From Chloroflexota bacterium (lineage in GTDB: Bacteria; Chloroflexota; Limnocylindria; QHBO01): a stretch of DNA of 46,007 bases. Where the stretch lies: positions 1 to 46,007 of the forward strand of contig JBBPIR010000009.1 in the NCBI GenBank assembly GCA_038040195.1, read 5' to 3'. The notes beneath the pieces were generated by a model. It was not told the origin of the DNA and did not search any database. It saw only the letters and a list, made by a program, of their open reading frames with translations. Shown here in pieces: positions 45,910 through 46,007 of the stretch. A program made the position numbers and the translations under genes. How positions within the stretch are numbered: the stretch's first letter is position 1; every line of letters begins with the position of its first letter.

Positions 45910-46007
45910 GCCCCCTCTTCCTTCACCTTCTCCTCGTCGGGCGGCTTGGGCGGCTCAGGCTGCTTGGGCTGCTCCCAGGGTCGGTCGGGCGGCTTGGGCT
46001 GCTCAGG
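45906..46007 (-). CDS. C-terminus of a proline-rich protein (cut by window edge)
   Basis: 33 codons and a stop, reading PEQPKPPDRPWEQPKQPEPP and then KPPDEEKVKEEGA. The P-E/K-Q-P-K-P-P-D units repeat, and the tail is acidic and lysine-rich. The gene extends beyond 46007, so neither its length nor its function can be judged. Confidence 0.6.
   Translation of the reverse strand, partial: PEQPKPPDRPWEQPKQPEPPKPPDEEKVKEEGA

Overview
The window is a GC-rich (roughly two thirds G+C or more), gene-dense bacterial chromosome segment. Most genes lie on the minus strand in tightly overlapping runs. It looks like Chloroflexota, probably a Limnocylindria/Ellin6529-type lineage. The reasons are the monoderm-style whiA-yvcK-rapZ cluster beside tpiA-gpmI-secG, YvcK with an N-terminal membrane anchor, Tad-type TadE/TadG/CpaB genes and the overall protein style. 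This placement is inferred from gene content; no 16S or other phylogenetic marker was compared.

Layout: (1) 1-12.6 kb, minus strand: a long run uvrC, secD, secF, recJ, pyrF, tatA, tatC, an AcuC-like deacetylase, rapZ (C-terminal domain only), yvcK, whiA, tpiA, gpmI, secG, then tRNA-Leu(CAG). It joins protein export (SecDF, SecG, TatAC) to lower glycolysis and cell-envelope/carbon control. (2) 12.6-18.4 kb: uvrC, an LCP-family envelope enzyme, an MFS transporter fused to a cyclic-nucleotide-binding domain, and a lipoprotein. (3) 18.7-23.9 kb: a compact UvrD-like helicase on the plus strand, then an HD-domain protein and uvrA on the minus strand. (4) 23.9-30.1 kb: a sugar catabolic operon (LacI regulator, solute-binding lipoprotein, two ABC permeases, GH1 beta-glycosidase) with a perfect palindromic operator, and upstream a relic of the 3' end of an ABC ATPase gene. 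(5) 30.1-34.0 kb: uvrB followed by three small genes of unknown function. (6) 34.1-37.6 kb, plus strand: TadE-like, TadG-like and CpaB. (7) 37.6-42.0 kb, minus strand: polA-mutM-coaE. (8) 42.0-43.9 kb: a membrane-anchored J-domain protein converging on an ECF sigma/anti-sigma pair. (9) 43.9-46.0 kb: tRNA-Leu(CAA), a TIGR02588/TIGR02587 pair, a small Cys-containing protein and the 3' end of a proline-rich gene.

Together the segment carries nearly all of nucleotide excision repair (UvrA, UvrB, UvrC, a UvrD-like helicase, PolA) plus MutM and RecJ within about 34 kb. A GAAC-N4-GTTC box upstream of uvrA suggests LexA/SOS control. A repeated signal, a -10-like hexamer only 6-10 bases before the start codon, occurs at many transcription-unit starts. 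It suggests leaderless mRNAs are common in this organism, while genes inside operons more often use Shine-Dalgarno sites or overlapping start/stop codons. No CRISPR array, insertion sequence or prophage was seen.
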